Positions 22,689 through 35,384 of a stretch of DNA of 64,000 nucleotides are shown here, one piece after another. The first letter of the stretch is position 1. Each line of letters starts with the position of its first letter. The notes beneath the pieces are model-generated. The model saw only the letters and a program-made list of their open reading frames with translations. It was not told the DNA's origin and made no database searches. Source of the DNA: Druceiella hillmani (taxonomy: Eukaryota; Arthropoda; Insecta; Lepidoptera; Hepialidae). The stretch lies in the NCBI GenBank assembly GCA_039881145.1, contig JAYKKI010000008.1, forward strand, positions 30,114,501 to 30,178,500. The letters run 5' to 3'. A program made the translations under genes and the position numbers.

Positions 22689-25239
22689 TTTTAAATTATT
22701 GTTCCCAGGCGAGCAAAATCGTTAATCATTATTGAAAGATTGAAAACAAAGATATAAAACGAAAAGCGACACGTCAGTTTAATACTTAAAACTATGACAA
22801 GTGTGTCGAAACGTGACAGTTTTCGAACCAGGTCCAAGCATATATTACCTTATTCCCACATAACAAAATCAGCAACTTTGACCCCAAAAAAAAACATGTG
22901 ACAAATGGCCTCACAAAATTAAACCGCAAAAGGGACACCGCAGCATAAAATCAGGCAGTTCTGATAACAAAAAGGACACACGTGACGACTGCCGCCGATA
23001 ACGAAACGGCTAACATATTCCGATGAATGAGTTTTCATAAAAATACAAAGGGATTCGGGTCGGCCGTCGCGCAAAAACCGTCAATGTGAGCATAATTTCC
23101 AGGTGTCACTAGAGACGGCCAATTACCTTTTTTATGTATATCGATAAAAGTGGACATCAAAATGTTGAGTATAAAAATTTATTTAGCTTAGTAAATTCGA
23201 CACTAAATTTATACAGATTAAATAAAATTATAGTTTAAAAAAACTAAAAAACACGCTTTTGTAACAAAATCCACTAAAAATAATAGTTAAATATAAACAT
23301 TTTGGCTGTAATCTTTAAAAATAGCATGGGGTGCTCTCGACTTACATTTTCATAATGACTCTATCTTTACAAATAGCTAACAATAAAAAAATTACGATAA
23401 CTGATATCAAACACTCCACGCTTTTCTTTTAAAATTAAAGTAAATTTTTGACAATCACTTTATTCTTGTTATAAACTTATTAAAAAAAATAAGTTACACC
23501 GAGTTCTAAAACATCCTTTCACTCTTGAACACAATCTTTATATTTAAAGGTTATTTTTAGTTCATATTGCTACAAAAGCGTATTTTTAGGTTTTTTTTAA
23601 ACTAAAATTTTATTTATTTAAGTTTTAAAACAAAATCTTCACATATATTTTTTTAAGATTATAAAAGGTTTTTTATGCGTGCAAAATTTTAAATAATTGT
23701 GACGTTTGGAAGTGTACGAAAATTAAATTGAAAGATTCCATTACATTCATACATATATAACAACAAATGAAGCTAATATAAAAGCGTGTTAAAAAAGGAC
23801 AGAGTTGTAAAACATTTGTTTTAATATAATAATAAGATCGACATGCTGTAAAATGTAATATGTCGAATCGACTATAATTATACTGACAAGGAACCATTTA
23901 GGAATGAGTATATATTTAATATTTAAAAATCAAATAAAAATATTTGTGTATGTTGCCTAGAATAATAATATTTTCACAATGACACATATCAAACAAATTT
24001 AAGATGGATTAAGATCTTTAAGATCTAACATATTTAAGATGAGATTGCATTTTTGCTTAAAAAATATCTCAGTAAGTCTCATAGACCTAGATAAGCATGA
24101 AGACCTACTAATAAAAAATAGACATATTTACACAACGAAAGAAGGATAGATATCACGATATTACAAAAATATATATTATATCAATGCCGATAAATGAATA
24201 AAAAACGAAAATCTACTCGTAAATATTAAAAAGTTCCCTTTAAATAAGACTACTACTTATACTGTCGTTACGATCCCATGAAATATGGTAACGACTGATG
24301 ATAAATTATAATCAACTTCTAAAAGAGAATTGGTAAAAGATATATCGCTATCTTACGTTAATAAAACGCAAGCACAAGTGAAAATTCGATAAACGTTATA
24401 GGGCAATGAAAAGCAACGTGGCAATGTCCGATTGTTGTCCACGTGAAAAGCGAAGTGACTACTATCCAGCAAAAAAAACATCGATATCCACGTCGATAAG
24501 GTACAAAGCACCATTGTCGCTTAGTGACATTTTCCGTTCTACCGCCCCATCAATCACGGCGCGCGTCCGAGGTAAGTCTGCGAGCTCGGAAATTGAATTT
24601 TAAATCAGCTTCCGGCCGGAGCGCGCAACTCGTGCTGCCCGCCTCAGCTTCCAAGACCGGTCGGTCTTGGCGCTTTTACGAGCGTTGCGTTATATTGCGG
24701 TAGAGCACCACGAATCAACGGCAATCGACTTCATTGTGTTGTGGTCTCTACTTGTAATAGACCTGTCGCAATGAAAACACGAAGGATGCCGTTTCTTTTA
24801 AACCAAATTACAACCATAAAGTGAGAAAAGGTTTTTGTATTTAAATTCTCATTTATTGTTTATACTTTTAAGCCGTATTTTTAATTTACAGACAAACCCC
24901 AATTAGACCAACCAAAGCGCATGTCAAAAGGTAAGACTAGTAGATACTAATTAGTAGTCATGAGTTATTGCTACCTCGATAAAGCCGCATGGGGACAATA
25001 AAACCATTGTGCGCAGCCATTCTAGTTAGCTGACCTAGTCAATGGATGAAATCTTAATTAATACAAAATAAATAAAACTGGTTACCAAAAAATATTGAAC
25101 ACATATTCATTTCATTTATAATATAGGCGATCAAGAAATGCGAATAGACTATAAATTAGTCTACGCGTGTATTTGTGATTATGCGACTAGTAAATATCCG
25201 TTTTCGAGCGGCGCAATTTTGTAAATACGTCCTTAAGGT
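22689..25239. other. No gene seen; CpG-rich patch at 24.4-24.8 kb
   Basis: Mostly AT-rich. 24400-24780 is GC/CpG-rich, contains a perfect 9-bp inverted repeat CCAAGACCG-GT-CGGTCTTGG (24651-24670) and a strong 5' splice-site word GAG|GTAAGT (24569-24577). A 55-codon open stretch (from ATG at 24406) reaches that site. This could be a promoter/first-exon region, but no protein motif or acceptor-side exon was found, so no gene is called. Confidence 0.4.
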
Positions 25240-26130
25240 ACTTTACTCTTATCATGTGTAAAAAACATAATTTTTCCTTACTCATATCACATTTAAGAAA
25301 CTATTTCTTATTTTTGTCGCCTCCTCAGTTCGTAGTCCTCAAATTTCCGTAAATATTAGATCTAAAAACCGTATATAACTTGCCCAGAGTTCATTGTGAG
25401 CATTTTTTAATTACTGTTAAACATAGTGTAATATGAGCGACGATATTTAAATGTTCAAAAGCAAACGCCAGTTTTACAGGATTTTTTTATACGTGATCTT
25501 TTTTATGTAGCAAGCTATTTTTATTTTTTCTCGCAATCCTTATATTTCCGTAAATATTAAACCGAAAAATGGTATATAATATACCAAGAGTTGGCTATCC
25601 TTTCTAGTATTTTTTTTTAATTATTGTAAAACTTAGTGTAATATGAGAGATGACATATGCTTTATGTTTATAGACGATATATATTGAAATGACTACAGGA
25701 GTTTTTTTTATAAGTGATCTTTTTTCTTACTCTGTCATATGTAGCAAGCTATTTTTATTTGTTTGCAATCCTCATATTTCTGTAAATGTTAGACCTAAAA
25801 TCGTAAATAATATGCTAAGAGTTGACTATCCTTTCTAGCAATTTTTTTATTATTGTAAAACTTGGTGTAATATAAGAGACGACATATATTTTACGTTTGT
25901 AGGCGATATATTTTAAAATGACTACAGGAGTTATTTTTCACGTGGTCTTCTTTCTTACTCTACCATGTGTAACAAACTATTTTTATTCTTTTTCAGCACT
26001 CCTCATATTTTCGTAAATATTAAACCTATTAATCGTATATAATTTACAAAGAGTCCATTATCCTTTCTAGTAATTTTTAATTACTGTAAAACATGGTGTA
26101 ATATGAGCGGCGATGTTTAAATGTTGACTA
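25240..26130. repeat. Diverged tandem array, period about 230 bp, four copies
   Basis: The block CCTCATATTTCCGTAAATATTA recurs (with changes) at about 25345, 25546, 25778 and 26009. The accompanying words are GTAATTTTTAATTACTG, TGGTGTAATATGAG and CTTACTCT...CATGTGTA. Spacings are 201, 232 and 231, so the first repeat carries a deletion. Copies differ by many substitutions, so the amplification is old. No transposon ends were recognised. Confidence 0.85.
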
Positions 26131-26183
26131 CGAGCTATGAAAATAGCGCATACGTATTATGCTGTACGCAAATGTTTACATTT

Positions 26184-26272
26184 ACTACAGTGGCTACACT
26201 GTAGTTTAAAATAACTACGAGAAGGTCTAGCATATGTATTATCATGTGTGACATAAATATGCTAGACCTTCT
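26184..26272. repeat. Two adjacent hairpins
   Basis: The first is ACTACAGTG-GCTA-CACTGTAGT (26184-26205), a perfect 9-bp stem. The second pairs AGAAGGTCTAGCATAT (26220-26235) with its exact complement at 26257-26272 around a 21-base loop. The second has a pre-miRNA-like loop size but a perfect and rather short stem. Both are best treated as structural repeats until small-RNA data exist. Confidence 0.7.
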
Positions 26273-27770
26273 TTCAGATCAATATTGCCTTAGAAATGTC
26301 AAACTCTTTAAGTGTTCCAGCGTTTTTATAATGTAAAAAAATTTAATGCAAAAATGAAAAAAAAACTGTATGTAGACATGTATAATGTAACTACAGCGTA
26401 ATAATCAAAGTCTGATCTAGGGACTTCGAGTTTTAAGATTATTTTGTTACCTTCCAATAGTTGCGAGTTGATTGGACTCTTGCATTTTGATCTCTGTGTA
26501 CAGCGACCCTCAAAAGCGGCCCCGGCAAAGGTATACGATTTCCAAGAAACATGAGGTTTCTAAGAAGCAATTTCTTGCCTTTTGTCGGTAATCTAGTTTA
26601 TAGTTAAGAGCTAAAAAGAATTGTACACAATAAAACTTTAGAATGGCATTAGTTTCGACTGCAAAATCGAACAAATATCCACAACGTGATTAAAATAAAT
26701 CGAAGTTACTTAAACCTAGTGAGGAAACCCCAGTTACAAAAACTACAAGTACGTTTAATTGGCTAAACAATTTGAAAGCGTAGCTAACCTAGACGGTATT
26801 ACTCCATTTACTAAAAGTGAGTAAAGGTGACAAAGAAAATTATATCTATGCGGAAATCAAAGCAGCAAGTACACCACATATCGATAACTTATTGTGTCTA
26901 TCATAAAACTTATCAATTAGTGGCATTAAGAGCATTCTAAGATTGGCTCAAGCAATTTAACACCAAAATAGAATATTAATACAATATACGATAATGGAAA
27001 TGGTAATTCTAAAGCAGTGATTTTGGCACTGGCTTTAATATCCCTCCTATTATCCCATTTATATTTCGAAATTAAGTTTGAATAGGTTAATTTGAAGACA
27101 ATCTGAAGCGCGACGCGTGCATAATTACATTCGCCATCCTATGACTATTCCGAATTATAAATGAGGCCGTAAAAGACATCATTAATAAATCCCAATGGCT
27201 CTTTGTCGTTCATAGGCTCCATAGATAATTAGCTTTACGTGGGTTATACTAAGGTTAAAACTAACGATTTTATTTGCTGCGCCTGTTTACGTTACGGCAA
27301 GGCTGAAGCAACTTCTCACAATAGCTTAATATTCGCAGAAATGAAGGTAATTTGAGTATTTCGTGGACATTTAATCGTGATATATATCATTGCCTTTACG
27401 TCAGAACTATGAGCGTGCAAATTTTACATTTGTATGAAATCGAATTAAAACATTTTTCTTTCATAATTCAGCCAATTTATTATTTTATCAGGATTTTTAT
27501 CTAGATATGTTACTACCATCATGACACATTCATAAGACACACTGGCACAACCTGGATCTTAAAAAAGAACAACTAGCGAATAAATTCATATAGTGAAAAT
27601 CTGTACATATAGTTGTTTTGGCATAAATGGGAATCGAAATAATAAGATTTAAATACATCATAAAGATATAAATTAGGTAGGTAAAAGATTTATACTTTGT
27701 ATCAAATTTAATTGCCTTCGTATAATTCAGGAAAGCACTCTAAAGCTTGAATATTTTTTGATATGTATTC
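26273..27770. other. No gene seen
   Basis: AT-rich sequence with a GC-richer patch at about 26500-26540. Nothing recognisable. Confidence 0.5.
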
Positions 27771-28020
27771 TTAAACTATTTTATATATAAATATGTCGCA
27801 TAACCTTTATACTCAAATTAATTAATTATTTGAGCAAGCCTGCGTTTCGAAAGAAATTTGCATGTAAAGAAACCGCTTTTAAGAAATGTGCATGTAAAGA
27901 AACCGCTTAAACTATTCTATATATAAATATGTCGCAAAACCTTGATACTCAAATGAATTAATTATTTGAGCAAGCCTGCGTTTCGAAAGAAATTTGCATG
28001 TAAAGAAACCGCTTTTAAGA
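27771..28020. repeat. Recent tandem duplication, period 136 bp
   Basis: The unit starting TTAAACTATT lies at 27771-27906 and again from 27907 to about 28020, with only a few substitutions. The first unit also has an internal duplication of TGCATGTAAAGAAACCGC, which explains its greater length. Confidence 0.9.
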
Positions 28021-28424
28021 AAAAAATATTTTATTTTTATCTCTTTTTTCCTTATTATTTCGTTAATCTATTAAGAGAACAATTTCAACTCATTACAAGT
28101 TTAATCGCAGAGTTAAAACGATTCAATTAAAATAGAATGATGAAACCTTTGGTTAATCAAAACAGTTTTTGTATGAAAGGCGACTGAATAAGAAGTTGTG
28201 TTCAAACGGATAAAACATATTACTATACTAACACTTGGAGTTAAAATTAAACCAAGCAGGAAATACCCGATCACCCGACCGTTACAAAGTTCGACTAAAC
28301 AACTAGCTCTTGGGAATTAAACGTATGTAGCAGGAGCTAATTATTACAGCCGGAAGTACAACGAATTTGAAAGCTGCAGAATGCAAAGCTGGTAATATTT
28401 AAATAGCTGTATTATGCATTTTAT
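28021..28424. other. No gene seen
   Basis: Ordinary AT-rich sequence just beyond the 3' end of the LINE relic. Confidence 0.5.
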
Positions 28425-29260
28425 TTACAATATAATTCTCACAATAATAAGAAAGATTCTTTTTTTCCTAAGGATATCTCTCCAGTTAGTAAAGGTTGGC
28501 TCTGCGTATTTGGTCTTGTCCTTGCCAAGGAGAAAATAGTTTAACGGCACTCGCGAGTTGCGCAACCATGACTTTCTTCTATGACCGATTTTCCTTCTCC
28601 CAGCAACTTTTCCCATCATTATTAGTTGCAAGAGTTTGCGTTTCTGGGCAATCCATCTCAGAACGTCCTCATTAATGCCTTTGCGAGTCCAACATTTAGA
28701 CATCGTGGGTCCGTAGGCCCACATTTCGAATGCTTCTATACGTTTTCTGAGATCTTCAATAGTCCAGGCATAGCATCCGTATAGAAGTATTTACCAGATG
28801 TAGTATTGGAGAAGACAAATTCGAAGTGGCATTTAAATGGCGTAGTACCTTTTTTATTTTTCCAAAGGCACTGCGGGCATTTTCGAAGGGAGTTTTGAGC
28901 TCTACTTCAAAACTAGGACATAGTTTTGAATAAACCATTTTCCAAGGTGTTCTAGCTTTTGATCCGCCACAAATGTGTTTGATTGGAGACTGGGATTGTT
29001 AGAGATGACCATAAACTTTGTTTATGTTAGGCCAGCTTAACACTATACACGTTAACCCGGTCGACAATCTTATGTGGCTCCGCTTCCGAAGATGCTATGT
29101 AATATACTGTGTCATCAGAATACCTCAAGTTGTTGATGAGGCGTCCATTGACTTTAACAGCACAGTCTAGTTCTTCCGGAGCTTTTGTCATGAGCGCTTC
29201 CGAATACAGGAGTCGGTGATAAAATGCAATGCTGTCGCACTTCCCCTTTAATATCAATAT
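28425..29260 (-). pseudogene. LINE reverse-transcriptase relic (C-terminal half), frameshifted
   Basis: Read on the minus strand, conserved segments of a non-LTR retrotransposon polymerase follow in the right order across several frames. VNGRLINNLRYSDDTV holds the YSDD version of the YADD catalytic box (29122-29111). One frame on comes TKFMVISNNPSLQSN (about 29020-28976). A further frame holds FENARSAFGKIKKVL, then LLYGCYAWTIEDLRKRIEAFE, WAYGPTMSKCWTRK, NEDVLRWIAQKRKLLQ and finally RRKSWLRNSR before a stop at 28425. Several frameshifts and stops make it inactive. The endonuclease and RT fingers are missing, as expected for a 5'-truncated insertion. The motif style resembles the RTE-like 'endonuclease-reverse transcriptase' group, but the clade is not certain. 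Confidence 0.85.
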
Positions 29261-31289
29261 CTTCCGATTCTTTGCCTTCAATTCTGATAATAAAGATAAT
29301 TGATGCAAAAGATAATAGAACAATTCCTTTACATAATTTGCGCTGGGATACAATGGAATTGACGAAATCATCATCAGTATCGTGATAACCAATTTAGATG
29401 GACCGCATAACAGAAATCGATGGATAGACGATAGGAAAAATCGATATATACTAACGTCGATACTCATCATTGATGGATAGAAAAACATCAATCCATAATC
29501 ATTAATGGGGTTTTCGTGTTTCTATGCACAAAGGTCATTTATAAAGCGATGAACCGGATCAAGTGTACAATTCACGTGTACAATTTTGCTTAGAATCTGG
29601 CTTCGTACCATCGTACGGTGGACTAAAATTTAGTTTTGTAGACCGAGAGAAAAATAATTCCAGAAATGTGTTCTAATGCTTACTCTAACATTTTATATTA
29701 TATATATTTTTTGGCAACATTAATATATTGACCTATCGACTGAATAACAATCTAATTTGTCACGATGTGACGTCATCGATGGAAATGCGTGTTAAAAACC
29801 AGTGATATTAATAATTTTTCGAAATCATTAACCCAGAAACTCATAAACATACCTCTTGGTTAGAAGAAAAATTTTAAAGTAAAAATGAAAAGTCCAAAAT
29901 GGCGCTGTTTCCAATGCACCACATTTGGCACGCAAATAAAAAATATAACCTATTTATTGAAACCATACACGATATTTTGTGAAAATTTGAGAATTTCGAT
30001 CCATTGCATTTTTTTTTGTTTTTTCATACAACAAATAAACAATGCCCCATAAATGTTATACGAAAGAACTAACGGAAAATTCTATTGAGGCATAAAATGT
30101 TTATGCTGACTAGTAGAACATATGTATGTTAGATGTATGGTAATTTTTTGAAAACAAAATAGTCGTATTTTAAGATCGTAAAGGTCATAAAGGAAAACTC
30201 AGCCCACCGTTCGTTAATCTTTCCGCACAAGAAATTTAGGTGAATTTCAATCAAGCTTCATCCTGAAATGACATTATAGAGTGTAAAGTAACAGTTGGTT
30301 GTGACTAATCTTTTATTTTATTTTAACAAAATTATAAAACAATTTATAGCAAACAAATGTTTTTCTCTTTCTACTTTGGACAATACAAAAGTGTTAACAT
30401 ATATAGTTTTAAAATCCCTACTAATATTTTTGCCAGTCTCTGCAACCAAGCAACAAATCACTACCAAATTTATCACACTTATAGTTCTGCCCATGGTTTC
30501 CCTAGAGTGGAACACATACTAAAAGTATGTTTGGCTATTTGTTATTCAGACATTTATTAAACTTACAGATATTTATTAAACTTAATACAGACGGTGCTCT
30601 TAATTTAAATTAACATTTAAATTGTTTTTTAACCCGAGAAATGGCATAATTCCTGTAAGATGAAACTCGGAATTATAGTCAATAATAACAACTAAGTGCT
30701 ACAATATGACAATAAACATAATGTGTGTATTAAATATATTACTAATGCCTCTCTATAACCCAAAACCAATAAGCCTCGAAAATGTATGTAATATATTGTA
30801 TAAAATTTATATGTATTATACGTATATCAAGATCGGTTCTATGATTTCTTTTAACGCTAGGCATAAATCGGTAAATGAAAAAAAGGTAATTATCTGCACG
30901 ATTTTGGCTTTGAAAAAAATTGTTGTTAATAAACGTAACGTCTTTTAAAATCAAATTTTAGCAAAGTAACATCAACAATGTTTTTCGACGGCAACTAAGC
31001 AAAAATAGTTTAATAGTACTTTCTTATCAATGTTAGCACTCGAAATCAATATTTAGTTATCTGAATGATGTGGCAGACAGGAGTCCCATTTATCGCGATA
31101 ACCTGAATTTCATTTTTGTGATTATTGCTATAACTAGACACGGAACGATATAACTAGAGACAGAACGACATTAACGATATTTCTGGACTGATTGCTTAAT
31201 GCACGAAAATACTTAAATAAAGTGAATACCTAACACACATACCATAATTTCAAGAAAAGAAAGATAAACAATAGCAACATAGCTATAGG
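29261..31289. other. No gene seen
   Basis: The sequence upstream of the LINE homology stays open to 29491 on the minus strand but loses similarity to polymerases. A perfect CRE word TGACGTCA lies at 29768-29775. Several overlapping 65-80 codon frames on both strands at 30.3-30.95 kb are chance products of AT-rich DNA. Confidence 0.5.
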
Positions 31290-31384
31290 TATAGCTATGT
31301 TTATTATGGGTAACTATTGGTATCGTATTCATTAAAAATATATGAATACTATACCAATAGTTACCCATAATAAACATAGCTATA
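31290..31384. repeat. Near-perfect hairpin, 43-bp arms
   Basis: The arms at 31290-31332 and 31342-31384 are complementary around a 9-base loop with a single clear mismatch (TATCGTATT against TATAGTATT). The arm core is TTATTATGGGTAACTATTGG. No target duplication was found. It may be a young palindrome or the remains of a foldback element. Confidence 0.85.
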
Positions 31385-34300
31385 GGTAAAGCAGCAAGCC
31401 TATAATTACGGAACATCATATCGCACTTGGTGAATCCTGTTAATTTGCCATAAGACCTATTTTCGTGTGAGATAATTTGGAAATTGATCCGTGAGTGGTG
31501 GAGCATGTATAACTTGCAAATATTATAAATTTTTCTAAGCTCCATGGTAGCTATAATAAATTGTAAAACTTAAAAACAAACTCGTAATTTCACAACTATT
31601 ATGCCACATGATTTAAAACAAGATTAAAGCCATAATATAAATAATAATTTACCTTTCTATCTATTTATATCTTCACGTCTTTTTCACCGAACATAAGTAG
31701 CATAAGTTGCATAAGTAGCGACGATTTATTTTGAACTGGTACACTGAAATCTCAGAGAAGCACTTATTTGCACACGACATGAAAGATAGTCAGTCTTCCC
31801 AGTACCGTTTATACATATGCAATTTACTCCAGTAGTTATTGCCGTGGTAGTTGTAGTCTGATGGTGGGACATTCATAATTAAATTATAATAATAAACTGG
31901 GAATATTCTGGAAAACAACCTAATTTAGTTTTGTCATAGAAGCGTACTGAAAACGGCTCTATAATCAAAATTAACGTCTAGAAATTGTACACCAAGATAA
32001 ATCCATGTTCGCAAGCCACGTAGTCACAATTACTGCCTCGTAAGCCAAGGGTCGCGACGGCGGACAGGCGTTCCGCCCGTATCGACGACGCCTTTGCCCC
32101 AAGCCCTAACGAGGTGGACCTCGTTAGCTCGGCACGTGCAGCAATCGGTCAACGCCCTGTCACCGCTACCCTCGTCTGCGCCCTGTCTGCGCCGACCCGC
32201 ACGCTAGATTACTCCCGACTAATTATAACGTTAAAACACTTTACGGTCGCACCGCGGCCTTTTAAGTGCACCGCAAGGACGTACTGGCCGTTATTCACAT
32301 CGTTACTTGTGAATTTTATGACGCACTGTTTTTCAAATGACCTAAAGCACGTCAAAGATATGTTTTGCAGAGGGACGAAAAAGAAATTACAAATGCAGGA
32401 CAAAATACATAAACAGAACAAAATATTAATTCTTACCCCCATGTTTCTGGAATTAAGAAAAATTTTGCGACAGTTGTTTACCCTAGCCATATACTCTATA
32501 ATGTATCACTCAGAGTGGGAGTAACTGTATCGTTTAATACTTTCGGGCGCAAATGTTAGTTAATACACAATTTAGTTTACAACCTCTGGAAGTTTTTAAC
32601 TACATTTGAACTCCGCACAGAGCACATTGAAACATAAATAAAATAAGTTAAGACTAGCTTCGAAAATGTTTGTGCCAAAGACAATAAACTTTTTTCGGCG
32701 TGAATTCTTTACTCACAACGTTAGTGAAACGTTAAAAATTAAATTATTTAAAACCCTTCTCATTTAAACACTTCCTAAATTTACGCATACTACTTATGAA
32801 TTTTCATTTAACTATTACTACTAATATCGTGTAAATGAAAACGAATATAAATAATAAATTCAGGATTCAAAGAGATCCATTTAATATATTTATATATTTC
32901 TTTGTATTAAAAAAACTCAGCATGTATATAAATCTCCTAAAGCAGTCAAAATGCAAAAAGTGATGTGAAATAAAAATATAATATATTCCGCAACATATGT
33001 AACGTATGCTTTTACATTTCGTGCTCATTTTGTTACGAATAACACAAAACAAAACACAATAACGACTCACATCACATACAATAACACACCCATCAAACCT
33101 GTTAGGGAAAGAGCACAAAATTGGCGTCGGTTGCCCTGCAGATACCACATAAAGCCGTTACGCACCGCAGCGCAACTGGGGCGAGCTAATGACAGCAGAC
33201 GCCCGCGGAGCACACTGTCTCAGGATTTCTAGGGCGGCGATCGACCGATAATACCGACATCTCACGCCCGATTTATCTCCGAAATTGTAGAAGGCAGGTA
33301 ATCGAGTTTGAGCTTTCAATTTGCAGGCGGATGCGCGGGCGGCGCAGAACAGGGAAGTTGCGGGTAATGCAACATTTATTATTGAGCGGCGCGAGAGTGG
33401 GGACCGAGCCCGTGACTTCCGCGACAGACGTCAATGCGGGAGGGCCGACAAGTGCATGCGGGAATGTTCCCGTTACTGCTCGTACAGAATGAATATTTAA
33501 CGATGGAGTTAAATACGTCAGTGAAAGGCGAAGAAAAAAGAGCAGTTCGTTTTTTATTTACCAGGTATATTTTATCGCGGCCTTAACCATTTGTTGAAAA
33601 CGTTTTAATATAATAGTCTATTTATCCTTAAATATTTTTGGATTGTTTGGTAGCGTATAGTAACTGTATATTGTATGCACTATCTATCATTGATACAAAC
33701 ATATAATAGTGGAGTTTCATAAGAATATAATTTATTTACTTCATATCATCGGAAAAGAGATGAAAAATATATATAAGATAAGTCGATATATGTAGCTGTC
33801 TCATTTTAAACGACTGATTCTTCAAATGAACATTTCTATACAGGGCTAAAAAATCAAGAATACTAAAAAGCTGTACCGCTCTTTTTGTTGATACCACTTG
33901 TGCTTATGTGTAAATATTTTTATTGTGCACTTATCTGCTTAATGTGTATTAATGTGACGCCTAGAAAGTATAGAACTTCTAATTTTGAAATGAATAATTA
34001 TATCTATAAACATTACCTTCCCGATATTTTCTCATTCAATCATACTATATATTTATAATCATACAATTTACTTAAATTATAACCATATTTATAATCACAC
34101 AATTTAATCAAAATTAACAATTCCGAAATCGTATTTAGGATAGATGTGGTTTAGGGTTAAATTAATTCATATTGTTAATTTTCAATTAACAATATAAAAT
34201 TATTTAACTCAAAAATTAATGAGGACAACCCGGGAATCAACCAATCACAAACCGCATGTATCAAAGTTAGAACGCGTTAAGAAGTTGAACGCACTCAGTC

Positions 34301-34904
34301 GTCGCAACGCGTGATCACCGCTCACGTGGAGCCAAATGATGTGACAAATTCGTAAGGCGGACTTGTAATAGCGGGCGCCGCCTCCACTCGACGTGATGGA
34401 TACGCCGAACGTCGTTGGACTTGATGCGAGTGGACGATCGTGGGATAAGATCCTCTGCAGACCACTTATGTGTTTTGGACCGTCGAAATAATCCATTTCT
34501 TCAAATCTTTACAAAAACTACAGTAAGAGTAAACTGATTTATTATAATAGTCTGTAAATAAAATGGTCGTAAAATGATTGAAGGATGGGATCTGCTGCAG
34601 ACCAATGATGTGTTTTGGACTTAATACAATACTGAGTATTATTCACACTTATAAAATAGTCATATGCAGTCGTCGAAATAACAATATACTATAGTCCTAA
34701 CTTCATCCTAATTCAATTCAATTATAATCGTCGTCCTAATTCAATTATACCAACCATTATTGCACTTTCTTATATTATTCTTAAGGGAAAGACTATTTTA
34801 TAAATCATAAAAAAACTGAGTCTGTACATTGAATATTTTTAAGTAAAATTAAATTTTACCTACTAAAGACACGCTACTAAGCCTAAAATAATAGTTTTTA
34901 GTAT
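31385..34904. other. No gene seen; two CpG-rich islands and a small duplication
   Basis: 32030-32300 and 33150-33490 are clearly GC/CpG-rich against the AT background. The first holds a perfect inverted repeat TAACGAGGT-GG-ACCTCGTTA (32107-32126) and overlaps a 136-codon frame without a recognisable domain (32114-32524, plus). The second looks like an invertebrate regulatory island. At 34441-34490 and 34586-34620 a segment with CTGCAGACCA and ATGTGTTTTGGAC is duplicated in diverged form. Confidence 0.45.
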
Positions 34905-35205
34905 TTTTGTCTGTCTGTACGCACCTTCGTTGTGCACGCTAATCTCAACAACGGCTGAACCGATTTATATGTGGTTTTCAGCGGTGTATTATTGCCCAAG
35001 ATTAGCTTGGGCCAAGATTTAAGTTTAGTTTAATTTCAATCGGTTCACAAATAAAAAAGATACGTTAATCTTAGTTGACGTTCGTTGTGCATGCTAACAT
35101 CAGAACCGGCGTAACCGATTTGGCTACCAACGCCATCTATTAGCGTTGTTGGTAAATTTTATTCTTAGGGAGTTTTGAAAGAAAGAAAATAAATCCTAAT
35201 AACTT
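34905..35205 (+). mobile_element. Interspersed repeat fragment (GTCTGTCTGT type), two units
   Basis: It begins with TTTGTCTGTCTGTACGC and has two diverged units 155 bp apart. Each has TTCGTTGTGC, GCTAA(T/C)(C/A)TCA and an AACCGATTT-type end (34926 and 35081). The wording 'CTAATCTCAACAACGGCTGAACCGATTT' is, from memory, that of a repeat found in very many lepidopteran genomes. Ends and class were not determined. Confidence 0.5.
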
Positions 35206-35384
35206 TCCTTATTCAGAATTCCACGCGAACGAAATCTTGGGCACAACTGGAGGTACATATTTATTTTCTGATTTCATAGCACATTCCAATAAGACAAACT
35301 TTTTTTTAGACGACATTTACACACGAATTTTTTTCCAACCAATTTGATTTGTTACTTTTTATCTTTTTTTTACTTATTTATTTA

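Noticed and set aside
26220..26272. pre-miRNA gene
   Set aside because: The stem is perfect and only 16 bp. Typical precursors have longer, bulged stems. Kept as a hairpin only.
29768..29775. Perfect CRE words TGACGTCA here and at 17187-17194
   Set aside because: Isolated 8-mers are expected about once per 65 kb by chance. Only the one at 60819 has clustered partner sites.
32114..32524. 136-codon plus-strand frame as a gene
   Set aside because: It is long only because its first half is GC-rich. No recognisable domain, splice structure or homology; overlapping minus-strand frame is equally open.
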